A stretch of DNA of 64,000 bases, from assembly GCF_003386285.1 (NCBI RefSeq), contig NZ_QPNC01000024.1:62001-126000 (forward strand), given 5' to 3'. This document shows positions 26,920 to 35,416 of this stretch, in pieces. The notes beneath the pieces were generated by a model. It was not told the DNA's origin, ran no database searches, and worked only from the letters and a program-made list of their open reading frames with translations. Position 1 is the stretch's first letter. Each line of letters starts with the position of its first letter. The position numbers and the translations under genes are program-made. Source of the stretch: Nocardiopsis sp. FIRDI 009 (lineage in GTDB: Bacteria; Actinomycetota; Actinomycetes; Streptosporangiales; Streptosporangiaceae).

Positions 26920-27561
26920 GTGCCGAATCCGCCCGCCCTCCTCGCCTTCGTCGCCGCCTCCGCCCTGCTCGTCGTCATCCCCGGACCGAGCGTGCTCTTC
27001 GTCGTCGGCCGCGCGGTCGCCCACGGGCGCGGTGTCGCCGTCCTCTCGGTGCTCGGCAACGCCCTCGGCGGCCTGGTCCTCGTGCTGGCGGTCGCCCTCG
27101 GCGTGGGGGCGCTGGTGACGGCGTTCACCCCGCTGTTCACGGCCGTGAAACTGCTCGGCGCCGCCTATCTCGTCCACCTCGGGATCCAGACCGTCCGGCA
27201 CCGGAAGGCGACCGCCGCCGCCCTCGACGGACCGGCCGCGGGTCCGCTGTCCCGTGCGCGCTCGCTGTGGGACGGCTTCGTGGTCGGGGCGACCAACCCC
27301 AAGACCCTGGTCTTCTTCGTCGCCGCCCTCCCCCAGTTCGCCGACCCCTCGCTCGGACCGGTGGCACCGCAGATCGCCCTGTTCGGCGTGCTCTTCCTGC
27401 TGACCGCGGTGGCCTCCGACACCTGCTACGGGCTGCTCGCGGGGACGGTGCGCGGGTGGTTCGCCGCCCGACCGCGGCGGATGGAGGTCACCGGGGCGGT
27501 GTCGGGGGCGCTGATGATCGGGGTGGGGGCGCAGTTCGCCCTGACCGGCCGCCGGACCTGA
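26920..27561 (+). CDS. LysE/RhtB-family amino-acid exporter
   Basis: A 213-residue membrane protein with six hydrophobic segments. The LysE-family signature VVIPGPSVLFVVGRAVAHGRG is near the N-terminus and GATNPKTLVFF in the middle. GTG 26920 has GGAGA just upstream. Lrp/AsnC regulators often control such exporters; an Lrp remnant lies convergently 11 bp downstream. Confidence 0.9.
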   Translation: MPNPPALLAFVAASALLVVIPGPSVLFVVGRAVAHGRGVAVLSVLGNALGGLVLVLAVALGVGALVTAFTPLFTAVKLLGAAYLVHLGIQTVRHRKATAAALDGPAAGPLSRARSLWDGFVVGATNPKTLVFFVAALPQFADPSLGPVAPQIALFGVLFLLTAVASDTCYGLLAGTVRGWFAARPRRMEVTGAVSGALMIGVGAQFALTGRRT

Positions 27562-27571
27562 CGTTTCCCGT

Positions 27572-27897
27572 TCACCCCGCTCCGCCCGGACCGGCGCCCC
27601 CAATCGGGGAGCGGCCCGCGACGGGGCTGGAGTAGACGACGTTGGTGGTGACCGGCCCCAGCGCGGCGATTCTGCCGACCACCTCCTCCAGGTGGCGCAT
27701 GGAGCGGGCGACCGCCTTCATCAGGTAGCAGTCCTCGCCCGTGACGTGGCGGGCCTCGGTGATCTCGAGGGTGGTGGCGAGGAGGTCGAGGCAGGGCTTG
27801 CGGTTCCCGACGGGATAACGGAGCCGGACGAAGGCCAGGGCGGAGAACCCGAACAGTTCCGGGTCCACGACGGCGGTGTAGCCGCCGATGACATCGC
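27572..27897 (-). pseudogene. Lrp/AsnC regulator remnant (HTH half deleted)
   Basis: The surviving C-terminal effector-binding (RAM) domain reads VIGGYTAVVDPELFGFSALAFV, then ARHVTGEDCYLMKAVARSM and HLEEVVGRIAALGPVTTNVV. The N-terminal winged HTH that should precede VIGGY is missing: the frame runs into unrelated sequence at about 27897, exactly where a rhodanese fragment begins on the other strand. A functional regulator is not expected. Confidence 0.8.
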
Positions 27898-27898
27898 T

Positions 27899-28113
27899 CT
27901 CCCCGTCGTGACCTACTGCTGGGGTCCGGCGTGCGACGGAGCCGCCCGGGGCGCGCTCGCCCTGGCCACCCTCGGCTACCGCGTCAAGGAGATGGTCGGC
28001 GGCATGGAGTACCGGGTGCGTGAGGGCCTCCCCGTCGAGACGGCCCGCGGTGTGGAGCGCCGACCGGCCGACCCCTGGTCGTCCCCGTCGGGGCTCCGTC
28101 CTGCTCCTGCTGA
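27899..28113 (+). pseudogene. Rhodanese-domain protein remnant (N-terminus deleted, frameshifted)
   Basis: The fragment starts at PVVTYCWGPACDGAARGA, which includes the rhodanese active-site Cys loop, and continues ALATLGYRVKEMVGGMEYRVREG. The N-terminal half is absent. Near the end the frame is lost at the C-run 28072-28075: restoring one C gives RRPADPLVVPVGAPSCSC and a stop at 28111-28113, the expected family ending. Two lesions mark it as a pseudogene. Confidence 0.8.
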
Positions 28114-28400
28114 CCTGAAGCGGAGGCCGTACGGGCGTCGGGGAGGCGACGGCCCCCGCGCCGCTCCCCACGAGATCGCTCACCGTTCCGCTGGCCTTCA
28201 TCCGTGTCGGGGCACCGCGCCTGGCGCGCCGGGCCGGTTCGACCTGACCGTCCAGGACGAGCTGGTCCGGTGTGCTGTGCTCGCTCACCGGCGTGATCAG
28301 GGAACCAGGAGTCAACACAGTCATCCCAGGGTGATGGTTCCGTCACTTCATGTAGTGTCCCGGGGAAGGGATCTCGTCGACGAACAGGGGATGGTGTGCG
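28114..28400. other. Intergenic stretch beside the degraded gene pair
   Basis: 287 bp with no supported gene. A minus-strand frame from 28324 has moderate coding bias for about 80 codons but a poor ribosome site and no recognisable domain; it fuses by chance to the Lrp remnant. Confidence 0.35.
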
Positions 28401-29126
28401 ATGACCGGCGGTTACGGGCTCGGGAACCCGACGAGCGCCTTCGGCGCCCGAGGGGTGGCCAAACGCGTGGGAGCCGTGTCCCAGCACCTGCCGACCTACG
28501 GTGACCGGCTGCTGGACGTGGGGTGCGGGGACGGCACCTACACGGTCGAGCTCGCCCAGGGGTACGTGCGGGTGGACGCCGTCGACGTGGAGCCGGAGCG
28601 CCTGAACGCCTTCACGGAACGGATCGCGGGGACCGAGGTCGAGCACCGGATCGGTGTGCACAAGATGTCCGCCGACGCCCTCGCCTTCGAGGCCAACACC
28701 TTCGACCGGGTCACCGCGTTCGAGGTGCTGGAGCACCTGGCGGACCTGGAGGGGAGCCTGTCGGAGATCCACCGGGTGCTCAAGCCCGGCGGAGCGTTCT
28801 CCCTGACCACGCCCAACCGCTGGTTCCCCTTCGAGACCCACGGGGTGCTGTGGGGCGAGCGGCGCCGTTCGGCGCTGACCGCCCCGTTCCTGCCGTGGGT
28901 CCGGCCGCTGCACGACCGCATGTCCGACGCGCGCGCGTTCACCACGCAGGAGATGGGCCGCCTGCTGCGCGGCGCGGGCCTGCGGGTGCGGGCGATCAGC
29001 TACATCATGCCGCCGTTCGACCGGAGGCCCCGGGCGCTCCAGTCGGTCTCCGACTCCCTGGAGGGCACCCCGCTGCGGGTGTTCGGCATGGCGATGGCGG
29101 TGACCGCGGTCAAGCCGGGGCGCTGA
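28401..29126 (+). CDS. Class I SAM-dependent methyltransferase
   Basis: A 241-residue Methyltransf_11/UbiE-like protein. The SAM-binding loop is LLDVGCGDGTYTVEL, followed by acidic VDAVDVEPERL, FDRVTAFEVLEHL and HRVLKPGGAFSLTTPN. The C-terminal half (THGVLWGERRRS, FTTQEMGRLLRGAGL) is like methyltransferases of glycan or lipid pathways. Substrate unknown. ATG 28401 is used; an ATG at 28391 is out of frame. Confidence 0.85.
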   Translation: MTGGYGLGNPTSAFGARGVAKRVGAVSQHLPTYGDRLLDVGCGDGTYTVELAQGYVRVDAVDVEPERLNAFTERIAGTEVEHRIGVHKMSADALAFEANTFDRVTAFEVLEHLADLEGSLSEIHRVLKPGGAFSLTTPNRWFPFETHGVLWGERRRSALTAPFLPWVRPLHDRMSDARAFTTQEMGRLLRGAGLRVRAISYIMPPFDRRPRALQSVSDSLEGTPLRVFGMAMAVTAVKPGR

Positions 29127-29156
29127 ATCCCGGTTCAGCGAAGCGGAGGCCCACGA

Positions 29157-30674
29157 CTACGTGGCCGTCTCCTGGTCCAGGTGCTCGGCCGCCCAGGCGC
29201 GCAGCTCGGCGGTCGCGTCCTCCTTGGACATCGGCCCGTTCTCCAGGCGCAGCTCCAGCAGGAACCGGTAGGCGCGGCCGACGGTCGGGCCCGGTTTGAC
29301 GCCCAGGATCTCCTGGATCTCGTTGCCGTCGAGGTCCGGACGGATCTTGTCGAGCTCCTCCTGCTCGGCGAGCTTGGCGATCCGGCGCTCGATGTCGTCG
29401 TAGGAGCGCGAGAGCGCGGCGGCCTTGCGCCGGTTGCGGGTGGTGCAGTCGGCGCGGGTGAGGATGTGCAGCCGCTCCAGCTGGTCCCCGGCGTCGCGGG
29501 CGTACCGGCGCACGGCCGAGTCGGTCCACTCGCCCTTGCCGTACCCGTGGAACCGCAGGTGCAGCGCGACGAGGGTGCTGACGGCCGACACCACGTCCTT
29601 GGGGAAGCGCAGCGCGGTCAGGCGCTTGCGGCTCATCGACGCGCCGACCACCTCGTGGTGGTGGAACGTGACCCGGTTCCCCGACTCGAAGGCGCGCGTC
29701 TTGGGCTTGCCGATGTCGTGCAGCAGGGCGGCCAGGCGCAGGACGAGGTCGGGTGCGTGACCGCGCCGCTTCTCCAGGTCGATGGCCTGGTCGAGGACGG
29801 TGAGCGAGTGCTCGTAGACGTCCTTGTGCCGGTGGTGCTCGTCGATCTCCAGCTGCATCTTGGGCACCTCGGGCAGCACGTACCGGGCGATGCCGAGGTC
29901 GACCATGAGTTCGATCCCGCGCCGCGGGTTCGGGCTGAGCATGAGCTTGACCAGCTCGTCCCTGATCCGCTCGGCGGAGACGATGGTGAGCCGGTCCGCC
30001 ATGTTCCGCGCGGCCTCGGCCACTTCGGGGGCGAGCGTGAAGCCGAGCTGGGCGGCGAAGCGGACCGCGCGCATGATGCGCAGCGGGTCGTCGCTGAAGG
30101 AGTCCTCCGGGCGCCCCGGCGTCCGCAGCACCCCGGCGCGGAGGTCGGCGAGTCCCCCGAAGGGGTCGACGAACTCCTGGCCGGGCAGGCGCACCGCCAT
30201 CGCGTTGACGGTGAAGTCCCTGCGCAACAGGTCGTCGTGGATGTCGGTGCCGTAGTTGACGTCCGGCTTGCGCGACTTGGGCGAGTAGGACTCGCTGCGG
30301 TAGGTGGTGATCTCCAGTTGCAGGCCGCGCTTGCGCAGCCCCACCGTGCCGAACTCGATGCCCACCGTCCACACGGAGTCGGCCCAGCCGTCGACGATCT
30401 CCAGGATCCGCTGAGGCACCGCGTCGGTGGTGAGGTCGACGTCGCTGGAGACCCTGCCGAGGAGCGCGTCGCGCACCGGTCCGCCCACGATGGCGAGTTG
30501 CTGGTCGTGCGCGGAGAAACGGTCGCCGAGCTCACCGGAGACGGGCTGGATCGAGTCGACCAGCGCGGTGATCGCCGACCGCTGCTCGCCGGTCAGCGCG
30601 TCCGCGGCGGGTTCCGCCACGGCCTCCGGGCGCCGGGCGGTGTCGTTCTCACTCGAAAACTCTGTGTTCGGCAC
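29157..30674 (-). CDS. cca: CCA tRNA nucleotidyltransferase
   Basis: A 505-residue class II nucleotidyltransferase that adds or repairs the 3' CCA of tRNAs, needed here because neither tRNA in the window encodes CCA. The catalytic head has VGGPVRDALLGR and the metal-binding SSDVDLTTDA, then RRDFTVNAMA and DPLRIMRAVRFAAQLGF. A C-terminal HD domain contains RLAALLHDIGKP. It is divergent from the DUF6049-murJ genes, the usual actinobacterial arrangement. Confidence 0.95.
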   Translation of the reverse strand: MPNTEFSSENDTARRPEAVAEPAADALTGEQRSAITALVDSIQPVSGELGDRFSAHDQQLAIVGGPVRDALLGRVSSDVDLTTDAVPQRILEIVDGWADSVWTVGIEFGTVGLRKRGLQLEITTYRSESYSPKSRKPDVNYGTDIHDDLLRRDFTVNAMAVRLPGQEFVDPFGGLADLRAGVLRTPGRPEDSFSDDPLRIMRAVRFAAQLGFTLAPEVAEAARNMADRLTIVSAERIRDELVKLMLSPNPRRGIELMVDLGIARYVLPEVPKMQLEIDEHHRHKDVYEHSLTVLDQAIDLEKRRGHAPDLVLRLAALLHDIGKPKTRAFESGNRVTFHHHEVVGASMSRKRLTALRFPKDVVSAVSTLVALHLRFHGYGKGEWTDSAVRRYARDAGDQLERLHILTRADCTTRNRRKAAALSRSYDDIERRIAKLAEQEELDKIRPDLDGNEIQEILGVKPGPTVGRAYRFLLELRLENGPMSKEDATAELRAWAAEHLDQETAT

Positions 30675-30918
30675 ACCACGCAGGTTAGGGCATGTTCCGT
30701 GGGAGCACCTCCCCTCGCCGAAGCGCCCGACGCCCTCAGGGGAGCGCCGGAGCGTCCCGGACGGTATCTTCGGGTGCAGTGGTGGGACGATCCGTCGGCC
30801 TCACGTCCCCCGCCCGAGTCCGCCGCGTGCGCCGTGCGGGCACCGAGACCGATCCCGCCCCACGCCGTGTCCCCGGCGGGACGGCCACCTGGACCCGAAT
30901 CAGGAAACCGGTCAAGCG

Positions 30919-33357
30919 TTGCGTCGATTTGCCTCCGCGGCCGCGGTCATGGCCATGACCGCCGGTCTGCTTCCGACACCGGCCGCGCTCTCACCCGCAC
31001 TGGCGGAGCCCGAGAACGACGAGTCGGTCGAGCCGCTCGTCGTCGAGCGCGTCACACCCGACGCGGTCGACTCCGGCAGCACCCTCCGGGTGTCCGGGGT
31101 GGTGACCAACACCACCGCCGAGGGTGTCGAGGACGTCACCGTCCGGATGCGCTACTCCCGGCACCCGTTCGGCGGCCGCGACGAGCTGGACGAGTTCGCG
31201 TCGGGCACCGGCTGGCAGCCCAACGCCCCCGGCCCGGACACGGACGTGGCCGACTCCCTGGAACCGGACGGCAGCCAGGAGTTCTCGCTCAGCGTCCCGG
31301 TCGAGGACCTGGGGCTGTCCTCCTACGGCGTGTACCCGCTGGTGATCGAGGCGCTCGACGGCGACGGCGAACGCTTGGGCGCCCAGTACACCTTCCTCCC
31401 GTTCACCGGCGAGGAGGACGACGACATCCCCTCCGTGGGCATCGCGTGGGTGTGGCCCCTCATGGCCGCTCCCCAGCGCGCCGACGACGACACCTTCCTC
31501 AGCGACGCGCTCTCGGAGTCGGTCGGCGAGGACGGCCGTCTGGGTCGCCTGCTGGCGGCGGGTGCCCAGACCGACCTGGCCTTCGAGGCGGGTGACGAGG
31601 ACCTGGTCGAGCTGCTCGGGCTGAACGAGGAGCCGCGGGAGTCCGGCCCCGAACCGGAGGAGACGGGCGAGGCGACCGCCGAACCCTCCGCCGCCGAGCC
31701 GACCGGGGAGGCCCCCTCCGCGGACGCGTCGGAGGAGGGCGGGGACGGCGACGGGGAGGCGGACGCGGAGGCCGACGCCGGGGACGCGGCCCAGACCGGC
31801 GGCGTCCCGGTCACCTGGGCCGTGGACCCCTCGACACTCGACGACATCGTCCGGCTGGCGCGGGCCTCCCACGACGTCCTGGACGACCCGGTCGCGGTCT
31901 CCGCCGGATCCGACCCCGGACGCGAGGAGCGCCCGGCCGACGTCGCCGCCCAGGTGTGGCTGCGCGAGGCCAGGACGGCCCTGGCCGGCGACACCGTCGT
32001 GGCCACCCCCTACGCCGCCGCGGACCTGGCGTCCCTGCTGCGCAACGACATGCACGCCGACGCCGCCGCCTCGCTCGAGATCGGTCGCGACTCGGTCCTG
32101 CGCGCGCTCGGCCTGACGGCCGACGAGTCGTTCGCCCTGCCCGCCGACGGACTCATGGACGACGCGGTGTACGAGTTCCTGGCCGCCGACGGGGCCCATC
32201 GGTTCCTGTTGGACGAGACGGCCAAGCCCGCGGCGTCCTGGCTGTCCACCACCCCGACGGCCCAGGCCGCGCTGCACCCGGTCGAGGACGGACCGGAGGA
32301 GGAACCGTTCGCGCTGGTCGCCGACGAGGGGCTGGCCGACGTGCTGGCCATGCCGTCCCAGGGCCCGGGCGAGACCGAACTCGCGCTCCAGCGGTTCGCC
32401 GCCGAGACCGCGATGATCGCCGGGGAGAACGTCGGGGGCGACCGGGTCGTGGTGGCCTACCCCGGCCCCGACTGGAACCCGAGCGGCGCGCTGGCCAGCG
32501 GGGTGCTGGAGGCCAGCGACTCCCTGCCGTGGCTGACGCCCGAGCGGCTGGACGACGTCGAACTGGCCGACCCCGACGAGCGGGAGACGACCCGTCAGCC
32601 GCTCACGTACCCGAGCGGGGCCTACTCGGACGAGCTCAGCTCCACCTACCTGGGGCAGATCACGGACGTCAGCCGCGAGGTGCGCCTGTTCAACAGCATC
32701 CTGGTGGACGACGACGACCCGTTCCGTCCGGCGCTCCTGCGAATGGAGTCGGTCCACTGGCGTGAGCGGGAGACACTGGCGGGCGCCACGCGGCTGCTGG
32801 TCTCGGAGGCGGTCCAGGAGCACCTCGGCGACGTGCGGATCATCCCCGGTGAGCCGGTCACCCTGGCCAGCAGCACGGGCATCACCGGCGTCCTCGTCGC
32901 CAACGACCTGCCCGACGAGGCGATCCGCGTCCGGCTGTCCGTGTACTCGGAGAACTCCGAACGGCTGAGCATCGGCGAGTACTCGGACGAGTTCGAGATC
33001 GCCCCCGGGGCGAAGACGACGGTGTACATCCCGCTGTCGGCCAGGATCAACGGCCGCACGGAGCTGCACGCCAGCCTCCAGAACGGGGCGGGCGAGCCGA
33101 TCAGCGCCCAGGCGACCGTGATCCCGGTCAACGCCACGGGTCTGGGTACCCAGGCGCTGCTCATCAGCGGGATCGGCCTGCTGATCCTCGTCGCGGCCCT
33201 GGCCCCGCGCGCGGTGCGCAAGTGGACGCGCCGCCAGGCCGCCCGCGGCGCCGGGGGCGCGCGGGGCGCGGACAGGGATTCGACCGGCGGGGAGAACCCG
33301 ACCGGCGCCACCGGTCACACTGGTACGGACGCGGACGGGAACGGCGCGACGAAGTGA
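30919..33357 (+). CDS. DUF6049-family secreted, membrane-anchored protein
   Basis: An 812-residue protein of the actinobacterial DUF6049 family that always sits before murJ; function unknown, envelope role inferred. TTG 30919 gives a clean signal peptide (MRRFASAAAVMAMTAGLLPTPAALSPALA); the frame is open much further upstream without a ribosome site. After an immunoglobulin-like region (LRVSGVVTNTTAEGVEDVTVRMRYS) comes an acidic, low-complexity insert of about 75 residues (EEPRESGPEPEETGEAT...). A C-terminal membrane helix (ALLISGIGLLILVAALAP) and basic tail end it. Confidence 0.85.
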   Translation: MRRFASAAAVMAMTAGLLPTPAALSPALAEPENDESVEPLVVERVTPDAVDSGSTLRVSGVVTNTTAEGVEDVTVRMRYSRHPFGGRDELDEFASGTGWQPNAPGPDTDVADSLEPDGSQEFSLSVPVEDLGLSSYGVYPLVIEALDGDGERLGAQYTFLPFTGEEDDDIPSVGIAWVWPLMAAPQRADDDTFLSDALSESVGEDGRLGRLLAAGAQTDLAFEAGDEDLVELLGLNEEPRESGPEPEETGEATAEPSAAEPTGEAPSADASEEGGDGDGEADAEADAGDAAQTGGVPVTWAVDPSTLDDIVRLARASHDVLDDPVAVSAGSDPGREERPADVAAQVWLREARTALAGDTVVATPYAAADLASLLRNDMHADAAASLEIGRDSVLRALGLTADESFALPADGLMDDAVYEFLAADGAHRFLLDETAKPAASWLSTTPTAQAALHPVEDGPEEEPFALVADEGLADVLAMPSQGPGETELALQRFAAETAMIAGENVGGDRVVVAYPGPDWNPSGALASGVLEASDSLPWLTPERLDDVELADPDERETTRQPLTYPSGAYSDELSSTYLGQITDVSREVRLFNSILVDDDDPFRPALLRMESVHWRERETLAGATRLLVSEAVQEHLGDVRIIPGEPVTLASSTGITGVLVANDLPDEAIRVRLSVYSENSERLSIGEYSDEFEIAPGAKTTVYIPLSARINGRTELHASLQNGAGEPISAQATVIPVNATGLGTQALLISGIGLLILVAALAPRAVRKWTRRQAARGAGGARGADRDSTGGENPTGATGHTGTDADGNGATK

Positions 33358-33384
33358 CATGTTCCCTCACCGACAGGTCGCCAT

Positions 33385-33418
33385 GTCGACACGGCCACAC
33401 GTTCCCCTGTCGACACGC
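33385..33418. repeat. Pair of TGTCGACACG repeats upstream of the first murJ
   Basis: TGTCGACACG occurs at 33385-33394 and 33409-33418, a 24-bp period, in the 150-bp gap before murJ. Each holds the palindrome TGTCGACA. A third copy lies inside the response-regulator gene at 41221-41230. A protein-binding site or a dispersed small repeat are both possible. Confidence 0.5.
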
Positions 33419-33508
33419 GCGGCGCTGAGCCGCCCGCACGGCCCGGCCGGTGCGCCCCACGGCGCCGCCGGGCCCTCCCCGGTCCTACGAAAGGAAATCT
33501 GATCCACG

Positions 33509-35347
33509 GTGGTCACCGACTCCCCGAACGGCGGCGGACACCAAGCCGACCGTTCCCCCCAGTACCAGCCGCGCCACCGTCGGGGCCCCGTCCCTGGTGA
33601 GGGTCCCCTCCGTCCGGGCGGAGGCCCCGCCCCCACCTTCGAGGAGGGTGAGCTGCCCGAGCCCGCGTTCGGCGAGGACACCCGCCGCGGCGGGGCGGAC
33701 GAGGGTTCGAGCTCCGGTTCCGGGTCGGGCTCCGGCGGGATGATGCGGTCGAGTGCGATCATGGCCGTCGGCACGATGGCCTCCCGGATCACCGGGTTCG
33801 CGCGCACCATCGTGCTGGGCGCGGCGATCGGCACCCACCTGCTCGGTGACGCCTACCACACCGCGCACACGATCCCGTTCATCCTCAACGACCTGCTCAT
33901 CGGCGGGTTGATGGCCAGCGTGATCGTGCCGTTCCTGGTCAAGCGGCGCAAGCGCGACGCCGACGGGGGCAAGGCCACCGAGGACCGGCTGTTCACCACC
34001 ACGCTGCTGGCGCTGCTGCTGCTGACGACGGTCGCGGTGCTGGCCGCCGAGTTCCTCATCTGGATGTACGGCTCGCGGTTCACCGAGGCGCAGTTCGACG
34101 ACTCGGTGTTCCTCGCCCGGTACCTGCTCACCCAGATCTTCTTCGTGGGCATGAGCGGCCTGCTCAGCGCCATGCTCAACACCCGCAACCGGTTCGGCGC
34201 GCCGGTGTGGGCGCCCGTGCTCAACAACCTGGTGATCATGGCCGTCGGCGGGATGTTCCTGTGGGTGGCCGGGCCGGGCAGCGAGCCGCCGGTGCCCGAC
34301 GCGCAGCTGACCCTGCTCGGCGCGGGCACGGCGGCGGGCATGGCCCTCCAGGCGCTCGTGCTGTTCGTCGCGCTGCGCCGCTCCGGATACCGGTGGCGGC
34401 CCCGCCTCGACCTGCGCGGCAGCGGCCTGGGCGAGGCCCTGCGCACCGCCGGGTGGATGATGCTCTACACGCTGCTCACCCAGGCCGGTCTGTGGATCAC
34501 GACCAACATCGCCAACGCCGCCAACGTGGCCGGGATCGAGCAGGGCCGCGACGTCGGCGCGGGCATCACCGCCTACAACCTGGCGTACCAGCTCTTCCAG
34601 CTGCCGTACGCGATCATCGCGGTCTCGCTGATCACCGTGCTGCTGCCCCGGATGAGCGCGCACGCCGAGGACCGCGACTGGACGGCGGTGCGCTCCGACT
34701 TCTCGCGCACGCTGCGGATCTCGTCGTTCGTCCTGGTGCCGCTGTCCTTCGCGATCGCGATGTACGCCGTTCCGCTGTCCGTCCTGGCCTTCGCCCGCGG
34801 GTCGATCTCGGTGACCGACGCCGCCAACATCGGCCAGATCCTCATGGTCATGGCCCTGGGCCTGGTGCCGTTCACGATCTTCCAGCTCATGCTGCGCGTG
34901 TTCTTCGCCCTCGGCGACACACGCACCCCGGCGATGATCGCCATCGCCAACCTGGCCGTGCACAGCGCCCTCGCGCTGACCTCCTACCTCCTCCTGCCGC
35001 CCGACCGCGTGGTCGTCGGCGTGGCCGCCGGGTTCATGTTCTCGTTCGTGTCCGGCCTGACCATCGCGGGCAACGTGCTGAGCCGTCGGCTCGGGGGGCT
35101 TGACGGAAGGCACGCGGTTGGCACATTGTTGCGCCTGCACGTGGCCGTCGTCCCGAGCATCGCCGCCGGACTCGGCGTGCTGTGGCTCTTCGACTCCCAC
35201 GTCGGCCCCGGCCTCGCCAGCTACCTCGGCGCCCCCGCCGTGGGGTGCCTCGTGGGAGCGGTCCTGTTCCTGGGATCGGCCAGACTGCTGCGGGTCCCGG
35301 AACTCTCCTCGGCCGTGGAACTGATCCGGGGCCGCCTGCGTCGATGA
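33509..35347 (+). CDS. murJ: Lipid II flippase MurJ (MviN), copy 1
   Basis: A 612-residue polytopic membrane protein that moves lipid II across the membrane for peptidoglycan synthesis. After about 75 disordered cytoplasmic residues come some 14 helices; the first carries the conserved MAVGTMASRITGFARTIVLGAAIG with both Arg residues essential in MurJ, then LLIGGLMASVIVPF. GTG 33509 is used, with AAGGAAA upstream. It is followed after 69 bp by a second murJ of the same size. Confidence 0.93.
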   Translation: MVTDSPNGGGHQADRSPQYQPRHRRGPVPGEGPLRPGGGPAPTFEEGELPEPAFGEDTRRGGADEGSSSGSGSGSGGMMRSSAIMAVGTMASRITGFARTIVLGAAIGTHLLGDAYHTAHTIPFILNDLLIGGLMASVIVPFLVKRRKRDADGGKATEDRLFTTTLLALLLLTTVAVLAAEFLIWMYGSRFTEAQFDDSVFLARYLLTQIFFVGMSGLLSAMLNTRNRFGAPVWAPVLNNLVIMAVGGMFLWVAGPGSEPPVPDAQLTLLGAGTAAGMALQALVLFVALRRSGYRWRPRLDLRGSGLGEALRTAGWMMLYTLLTQAGLWITTNIANAANVAGIEQGRDVGAGITAYNLAYQLFQLPYAIIAVSLITVLLPRMSAHAEDRDWTAVRSDFSRTLRISSFVLVPLSFAIAMYAVPLSVLAFARGSISVTDAANIGQILMVMALGLVPFTIFQLMLRVFFALGDTRTPAMIAIANLAVHSALALTSYLLLPPDRVVVGVAAGFMFSFVSGLTIAGNVLSRRLGGLDGRHAVGTLLRLHVAVVPSIAAGLGVLWLFDSHVGPGLASYLGAPAVGCLVGAVLFLGSARLLRVPELSSAVELIRGRLRR

Positions 35348-35416
35348 CCCCGTACACGTCCGTCCGGCACTGACCCCGCCGCCCGGAACACCCCCTGAGG
35401 GAAGGACAGCCCGACG

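Noticed and set aside
28114..28324. Minus-strand frame starting MTVLTPGSLITPVSE
   Set aside because: Moderate codon bias only, poor ribosome site, no recognisable domain, and fused by chance to the Lrp remnant.
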